Source: Chitinophagaceae bacterium UBA2793 (GTDB lineage Bacteria > Bacteroidota > Bacteroidia > Chitinophagales > Chitinophagaceae). Taken from it: DNA of 6,211 bases. The notes below the pieces were generated by a model. That model ran no database searches. It was not told the DNA's origin and saw only the letters and a program-made list of their open reading frames with translations. The DNA lies in contig DEHT01000033.1 of NCBI GenBank assembly GCA_002352045.1, forward strand, positions 2,378 through 8,588, given 5' to 3'. Shown here one piece after another: positions 5,831 to 6,211 of this stretch; position 1 is the first letter of the stretch; each line of letters begins with the position of its first letter. Both the position numbers and the translations under genes were made by a program.

Positions 5831-6211
5831 CGCAGCTTGCATATCATTCATCAAAGTTTTAAAATCTTTTTCTTCCAAAATTTTTCTGGCGGGGTTCGTT
5901 CCTCTGTTTGTCCATTTAATTAGCCTGATAAAACCATCAGCAATTTCAATGCCTGTAATATCGCCATCGTTAAAACAGCAGCAGCCGGTATTAAAGTAGC
6001 AGGGCTTTACAAGGGTTCTTTGTTCTGGTGTATCTATTTTATTACTGGGATGATCTAAATATTTTCCTGATGCAAATACCGGGCTATGGGTATGCCCTGT
6101 TATCAACAAAAGATTTTGTTGCTCTTTACTCCATGCATACATTATTTTGTTGTGTTCGTTTCGCAAAGAAAAATCGGAACTGGCCGAATTAATATTTATA
6201 CGCAGGTAACG
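5825..6211 (-). CDS. Metallophosphoesterase (calcineurin-like), C-terminal part, cut by the window edge
   Basis: The minus-strand frame is open from the window edge to TAA at 5827-5825 and shows 128 residues. A TTG at 6166 is internal, since codons before it continue the frame without a stop. The segment LLLITGHTHSPVF (GHTH at 39-42) is the late GHxH metal-binding motif of calcineurin-like phosphoesterases, where the histidines bind the two-metal centre. After it come CYFNTGCCCF (C71, C77-C79) and DGDITGIEIADG, a beta-rich end typical of these proteins. The earlier metal motifs (DxH, GDxxD, GNH) lie outside the window, so the subfamily and substrate cannot be named. The last six bases overlap the end of the amidase gene on the other strand. 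Confidence 0.85.
   Translation of the reverse strand, partial: RYLRININSASSDFSLRNEHNKIMYAWSKEQQNLLLITGHTHSPVFASGKYLDHPSNKIDTPEQRTLVKPCYFNTGCCCFNDGDITGIEIADGFIRLIKWTNRGTNPARKILEEKDFKTLMNDMQAAL

Noticed and set aside
1..6211. A defence system, mobile element, CRISPR array or other new multi-gene system
   Set aside because: All recognised genes are core metabolic, envelope or regulatory families. There are no transposase, integrase, toxin-antitoxin or array-like repeats, and no operon tying the genes to one task.

Overview
The window looks like an ordinary chromosomal core region of a Bacteroidota bacterium, probably of the Chitinophagales/Sphingobacteriales type. This rests on four observations: AT-rich DNA; start codons without Shine-Dalgarno sequences; several matches to the Bacteroidota -7 promoter box TAnnTTTG; and a protein set typical of the phylum (a long RelA/SpoT enzyme with an RLRD loop, a membrane-anchored protein with three helix-hairpin-helix units, and a PhnP-like MBL hydrolase). 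The lineage assignment is inferred from sequence style, not from a marker-gene comparison.

Layout from left to right. The plus strand opens inside a long (p)ppGpp synthetase/hydrolase gene (1-1725), whose N-terminal HD hydrolase part lies outside the window. A 175-bp spacer between two convergent genes follows and carries two unrelated short tandem repeats. Three minus-strand genes come next, in transcription order from right to left: the MBL-fold hydrolase (4937-4158), the helix-hairpin-helix membrane protein (4084-3125) and an acyl-CoA dehydrogenase (3040-1901). The acyl-CoA dehydrogenase appears to have its own promoter, overlapping a weak terminator-like hairpin after the helix-hairpin-helix gene. 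From a 68-bp divergent spacer with two outward-facing -7 boxes, an AmiD-like N-acetylmuramoyl-L-alanine amidase lipoprotein gene runs rightward (5006-5830). It meets a converging metallophosphoesterase gene (complement 5825-6211, cut by the window edge), and the two stop codons share the hexamer TTATAA.

The genes do not form one pathway. They cover stringent-response control, acyl-CoA oxidation, a probable envelope-anchored helix-hairpin-helix protein, a phosphodiesterase-type MBL enzyme, peptidoglycan turnover and a phosphoesterase. I see no mobile element, CRISPR array, tRNA, rRNA or defence locus, and no convincing new multi-gene system. The most notable small-scale signals are the tandem repeats, the apparently leaderless GTG start of the MBL gene, the shared stop hexamer, and the three-unit helix-hairpin-helix protein in which only the middle unit keeps a canonical hairpin. 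No spacer exceeds 300 bp; the longest is 1726-1900.
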